The notes beneath the pieces were generated by a model. The model was not told the DNA's origin, did not search any database, and saw only the letters and a program-made list of their open reading frames with translations. Positions 13,747-13,864 of a stretch of DNA of 13,864 nt are shown piece by piece. A program made the translations under genes and the position numbers. Origin of the DNA: an uncultured Spirochaetales bacterium (GTDB taxonomy: Bacteria; Spirochaetota; Spirochaetia; Sphaerochaetales; Sphaerochaetaceae). Within the stretch, counting starts at the first letter, position 1, and every line of letters starts with the position of its first letter. Location of the stretch: contig CAMEXG010000037.1 in assembly GCA_945947045.1 (NCBI GenBank), forward strand, positions 1 through 13,864. The letters are read 5' to 3'.

Positions 13747-13783
13747 TAATAAAATAAAACCCCGGGATAGTTCTGACCCGGGG
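13747..13783 (-). terminator. Terminator of a minus-strand gene beyond the window
   Basis: CCCCGGG (13760-13766) and CCCGGGG (13777-13783) form a 7-bp G/C stem with a 10-nt loop. On the minus strand it is followed by TTTTATTTTATT (13759-13748), a good U-tract. On the plus strand only AAAC follows. It should therefore stop transcription coming from the right, just upstream of the HAD gene. Confidence 0.75.
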
Positions 13784-13797
13784 AAACGCTTATAAAT

Positions 13798-13842
13798 CCA
13801 TGCGGGAATACTCCCGTCTTTAGGCGGGAGATGAAAGCATGG
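13798..13842. mobile_element. IS200/IS605-like end or guide-RNA scaffold
   Basis: An outer 6-bp stem CCATGC (13798-13803) with GCATGG (13837-13842) encloses an inner 8-bp stem CTCCCGTC (13811-13818) with GGCGGGAG (13823-13830, one G-T pair) and the loop TTTA. Stem-loops of the form CCCG-CTTTAG-CGGG followed by a short A/G-rich tail are common at the ends of IS200/IS605 elements and at the 3' end of the omega RNA used by TnpB. No transposase or TnpB gene lies in the window. The element may continue to the right or be an orphan end. This recognition is from memory of the pattern and is moderate at best. Confidence 0.45.
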
Positions 13843-13864
13843 CTATACATTCTTCTGGTTTTCG

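Overview
The window holds eleven protein-coding genes and reads as a bacterial chromosome segment with moderately low G+C. The left edge is much more A/T-rich and carries a plasmid-like partition pair. No rRNA, tRNA or CRISPR array is visible. The organism cannot be fixed from the sequence alone. The mix of genes (Aquifex-type aconitase, eukaryote-type NADP-isocitrate dehydrogenase, DUF362 ferredoxin protein, divergent PAP2 protein, COG2509 flavoprotein) fits an anaerobic fermentative bacterium. A spirochaete of the Sphaerochaeta/Treponema kind, or a clostridial relative, is my guess and is low-confidence inference.

Layout. Positions 1-178 are a very A/T-rich leader with repeats, a palindrome and a promoter for parA. 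Positions 182-1194 encode a ParA ATPase and a 78-residue probable ribbon-helix-helix partner, closed by a strong hairpin terminator (1264-1305). A UvrD/PcrA/Rep-type helicase converges on that terminator from the minus strand; its promoter (3292-3320) lies so close to a GTG codon that the mRNA may be leaderless. Next comes a tightly packed minus-strand operon read from 5846 down to 3503: divergent PAP2 (DUF212) protein, NSUN/RsmB-like RNA m5C methyltransferase, then DUF362 protein with two [4Fe-4S] motifs, ending in a terminator (3439-3480).

Divergently, on the plus strand, are an MFS transporter and a COG2509 FAD-dependent dehydrogenase with a cysteine cluster, closed by a hairpin (8550-8581). 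The two genes share a two-part upstream sequence. A second plus-strand operon follows: aconitase, NADP-isocitrate dehydrogenase and an AI-2E-family membrane protein, joined by an abutting stop/start and by a 14-nt overlap. Aconitase plus isocitrate dehydrogenase converts citrate to 2-oxoglutarate and NADPH, the oxidative arm that feeds glutamate synthesis. A HAD-family hydrolase gene on the minus strand converges on this operon through a shared hairpin whose loop holds the AI-2E stop codon.

The right edge (13747-13864) holds a terminator for a minus-strand gene lying beyond the window and a compact nested stem-loop that looks like an IS200/IS605-type transposon end or guide-RNA scaffold. Nothing here is clearly a new system. 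The most interesting leads are the partition leader, the leaderless helicase promoter, the shared MFS/flavoprotein upstream element, the cysteine-bearing flavoprotein and the terminal structured element.
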